Below are positions 6,195 to 7,330 of a stretch of DNA of 7,330 bases, piece after piece. A program made the translations under genes and the position numbers. Source of the DNA: JANNOG01 sp964516515 (GTDB taxonomy: Bacteria; Actinomycetota; Actinomycetes; Actinomycetales; JBBAYJ01). The DNA lies in assembly GCA_964516515.1 (NCBI GenBank), contig CAZEYA010000189.1, positions 1 through 7,330 of the forward strand. The letters are read 5' to 3'. Each line of letters opens with the position of its first letter. Position 1 is the first letter of the stretch. The notes under the pieces are model-generated. The model saw nothing but the letters and a program-made list of their open reading frames with translations. It was not told the DNA's origin and ran no database searches.

Positions 6195-6464
6195 CGAGCA
6201 TCGCTATCGGTACCGCTGAGAACGGCGTCTCGCTCGGCTCGGGCCTGGTCCAGCGCCTGGGTCACCTGCGCGGACGATAGCTGCGAGCCATCCTGGCGAG
6301 CGCCGAAGCGTTCCAACACAGCCAGGTTGGTCGAGCGACGAGCCTCGTCGGTGACCAACGCCAAGAGAAAGGCCTGCAGGGATTGTCCGTGAGCTGCTGC
6401 TTGCTCGGCCAGTGTCTGTCGGATGTTTTCGGGAACGTCCCGGATCTGGAGAGCAACCCTGCAT
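6191..6464 (-). CDS. vapB: FitA/VapB-type ribbon-helix-helix antitoxin, start out of frame
   Basis: The minus-strand frame from 6457 to the TGA at 6193-6191 encodes 88 residues starting VALQIRDVPENIRQTLAEQ and ending LSGTDSDAR. This is a clear VapB/FitA-like antitoxin: an N-terminal strand plus two helices (ribbon-helix-helix DNA-binding part, including GQSLQAFLLALVTDEARR), then a toxin-binding tail. No ATG, GTG or TTG lies in this frame before the conserved region, and a TAA occurs at 6472-6470. The ATG at 6464 (ATG CAG GGT) would join perfectly (M-Q-VALQIRD) if one G were missing from the GGG at 6459-6457. Hence a one-base insertion, a sequencing error, ribosomal slippage or an unusual start must be invoked. 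The span given runs from that ATG. Its stop overlaps vapC by four bases. Confidence 0.75.
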
Positions 6465-6479
6465 GCATTTTACATGCAG
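6459..6479. promoter_or_regulatory. vapB operator-like dyad around the -10 box
   Basis: On the minus strand CTGCATG (6479-6473) and CATGCAG (6465-6459) are perfect 7-base inverted arms separated by seven bases that hold the TAAAAT box. The patch is strikingly AT-rich for this genome. VapB antitoxins bind such dyads as dimers, alone or with VapC, to repress their own operon; that role is inferred from family behaviour and position. Confidence 0.55.
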
Positions 6480-6496
6480 AATGGTTGGTCGGGCAA
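6467..6496 (-). promoter_or_regulatory. promoter of vapBC module 1
   Basis: On the minus strand TTGCCC (6496-6491) is followed after 18 bases by TAAAAT (6472-6467). The -10 box matches consensus at five of six positions and the -35 at four. Transcription should begin near 6460, almost at the first conserved antitoxin codon. The mRNA would therefore have no leader and would not include the ATG at 6464, which deepens the puzzle over where translation starts. Confidence 0.5.
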
Positions 6497-6502
6497 GGAA
6501 CT

Positions 6503-6527
6503 GGTCCCTGCCCTGTGCAGAGGGACC
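6503..6527 (-). terminator. possible terminator after vapBC module 2
   Basis: GGTCCCT (6503-6509) and AGGGACC (6521-6527) can form a 7-pair GC-rich stem with an 11-base loop. It lies between the end of the upstream vapC (6600) and the promoter of the downstream vapB, where a stop to transcription would separate the two modules. No T-run follows, so confidence is limited. Confidence 0.35.
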
Positions 6528-6599
6528 CACTGGCCAGGGCGCTACGTCGTAGGCGGCGTACCGGTAGGCGATGGTGAGCGGGATGACAGCGTTGCTCGA

Positions 6600-6977
6600 T
6601 CAGGGCTCGTGCCGGTTGTACGCGGCGAGTCTGAGCTGGTCAGCGACCGCCGCGAGTCGCTTGTCGCGTGTCCACAGGCGGGCGCCGGTCGTGAGCATCG
6701 TCGCGGCCAGGAGGTGGGCGTCGACGTACCCGATGCCGAGGCCGAACAGCCGATGGTTGTCGATCAGGGTGAGCACCTCGTGGTCCGTCGCGGCCTTGGC
6801 CTGTGGGAGATAGTGGAGCAGCCGGAGGATCTCGCTGCGCTGCGAGAGGTGGCCCAAGGCAAGTTCACCGGTCACCCAGGGGTGGGCCAGCACGCGGCTG
6901 TCCTGGAGTAGCGCGACGAGTTCGGGCTCCCCTGTGCGCAGGTGGTCGATCCAGACCGACGTGTCGACGAGGATCAC
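6600..6977 (-). CDS. vapC: VapC-type PIN-domain toxin (module 2)
   Basis: This is a 125-residue PIN-domain ribonuclease of a different subfamily from the first VapC. The active-site acids are Asp5 in ILVDTSVWIDHLR, Glu38 in WVTGELALG, Asp86 in GYVDAHLLAA and Asp105 in LWTRDKRL. The DTSVWIDHLR opening is typical of VapC toxins paired with short ribbon-helix-helix antitoxins. Its GTG start overlaps the antitoxin stop as GTGA (6977-6974), which implies coupled translation with the antitoxin made first. All catalytic positions are present and the frame is intact, so it should be an active endoribonuclease; the RNA target cannot be read from sequence. The long plus-strand frame over the same bases is a shadow. 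Confidence 0.94.
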   Translation of the reverse strand: MILVDTSVWIDHLRTGEPELVALLQDSRVLAHPWVTGELALGHLSQRSEILRLLHYLPQAKAATDHEVLTLIDNHRLFGLGIGYVDAHLLAATMLTTGARLWTRDKRLAAVADQLRLAAYNRHEP

Positions 6978-7171
6978 GCAGGCGTCGTCTGCCGCCGTGG
7001 GACCACCTCGGCGCCACGCTCACTGCCTCCTAGTTGAGCCAGGCGGCGGGCGCTTTCACGCTCGATCAGAGCTCGCAGGGCCTGGCGGACCAGCGCGCTC
7101 TTCTCGTTGGTTCCAGTCAAGCGCTGCGCTTCCAGGACCAGGTCGTCGTCCAGGGCGAGGGTGGTTCTCAC
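6974..7171 (-). CDS. vapB: VapB-type ribbon-helix-helix antitoxin (module 2)
   Basis: This 65-residue protein has an N-terminal DNA-binding ribbon-helix-helix: the strand MRTTLALDDDLV, a first helix LEAQRLTG, the turn residues TNEKSA and a second helix LVRQALRALIERESARR. A basic/Gly tail (LGGSERGAEVVPRRQ) is expected to wrap into the PIN toxin. The GTG start at 7171 has GGAGG five bases upstream, a strong site that favours antitoxin synthesis over the coupled toxin. The length is usual for this antitoxin group. It should neutralise the adjacent VapC and repress the operon as a dimer. Confidence 0.92.
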   Translation of the reverse strand: MRTTLALDDDLVLEAQRLTGTNEKSALVRQALRALIERESARRLAQLGGSERGAEVVPRRQTTPA

Positions 7172-7196
7172 GTCGGCCTCCGAGCACGTCTGAGGG

Positions 7197-7208
7197 CATC
7201 AAGTGATG
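7197..7208. promoter_or_regulatory. small dyad upstream of vapB module 2
   Basis: CATCA-AG-TGATG is a perfect 5-base inverted repeat immediately after the candidate -10 box and 26 bases before the antitoxin start. It could be half or all of a ribbon-helix-helix operator for autorepression, but it is short enough to occur by chance. Confidence 0.3.
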
Positions 7209-7238
7209 ACCTTACACGTGCACCGCTGTCCCGCACAA
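7209..7238 (-). promoter_or_regulatory. weak candidate promoter for vapBC module 2
   Basis: On the minus strand TTGTGC (7238-7233) and TAAGGT (7214-7209) are 18 bases apart. The -35 matches well at its first three bases; the -10 keeps T1, A2 and T6 only. Position, about 38 bases before the antitoxin start, is suitable. No better pair was found nearby. The rest of the sequence out to 7330 shows no recognisable gene. Confidence 0.3.
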
Positions 7239-7330
7239 CGATCCGCCATAGGCGAAGCAGTTGCGCCGCTGCGCGATCCGCTGGCGGACTGCATGGTCGT
7301 GTCCAGAATCAGCTGCCTTTGAGCCAGGGA

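Noticed and set aside
6204..6530. Minus-strand frames of 108 and 68 codons in the vapB region (6204-6530 and 6262-6468)
   Set aside because: They are out-of-register readings of the antitoxin gene; the third frame gives the recognisable VapB sequence.
6423..6911. 162-codon plus-strand frame
   Set aside because: It runs antisense across vapC module 2 and the intermodule promoter, has no domain, and would leave the PIN gene unexplained.
7199..7330. Minus-strand open frames entering from the right edge, one faintly like a decayed transposase tail (DSGHDHAVRQRIAQRR)
   Set aside because: They are 36-43 codons, have no start in the window and too little sequence to support a family; the resemblance is not strong enough to call.

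Overview
The window comes from a high-GC genome. GTG starts, GTGA stop/start overlaps, a probable leaderless transcript and families such as SpoIIE-type phosphatases, SH3 plus ARB_07466-like secreted proteins and dense VapBC modules all point to an actinomycete (Actinomycetota). I cannot name the genus from sequence reading alone. No rRNA, tRNA, CRISPR array or intact insertion sequence was seen.

Left part (1-3415), chromosome-like genes. On the minus strand a small 87-residue protein (602-339) overlaps by GTGA a second gene that leaves the window at base 1; neither is a family I recognise. Upstream of them is a membrane-anchored SpoIIE/PP2C-type phosphatase (1914-790). Divergent from it is a STAS-domain anti-sigma-factor antagonist (2059-2400). 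This pair forms two arms of a partner-switching circuit, phosphatase plus phospho-acceptor; no anti-sigma kinase or sigma factor is present here. The STAS gene converges on a secreted or membrane-tethered SH3-domain cell-wall protein (3415-2450) across a compact double hairpin that probably terminates both transcripts.

Right part (3560-7330), accessory-looking. An AAA ATPase with a C-terminal DUF4143/PD-(D/E)XK-like domain (3603-4763) appears to be made from a leaderless mRNA, with a dyad straddling its -10 box. It is followed by a short orphan reading frame and by a 5'-truncated metallo-beta-lactamase-fold gene that lacks the HxHxDH half of its metal site. Two minus-strand VapBC toxin-antitoxin modules of different subfamilies then lie in tandem (6464-5781 and 7171-6600). 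Each has its own candidate promoter and dyad, and a hairpin lies between them.

The oddest point is the first VapB antitoxin. Its reading frame is well preserved, but it has no usable start codon in frame: the nearest ATG is one base out of register across a GGG run, and an in-frame TAA lies just upstream. The STAS gene has a similar oddity: the well-placed ribosome binding site serves a six-codon mini-ORF that overlaps the apparent true start. I found no convincing wholly new system. The best leads are the unrecognised gene pair at the left edge, the shifted antitoxin start, and the operator-like dyads at the ATPase and vapBC promoters.
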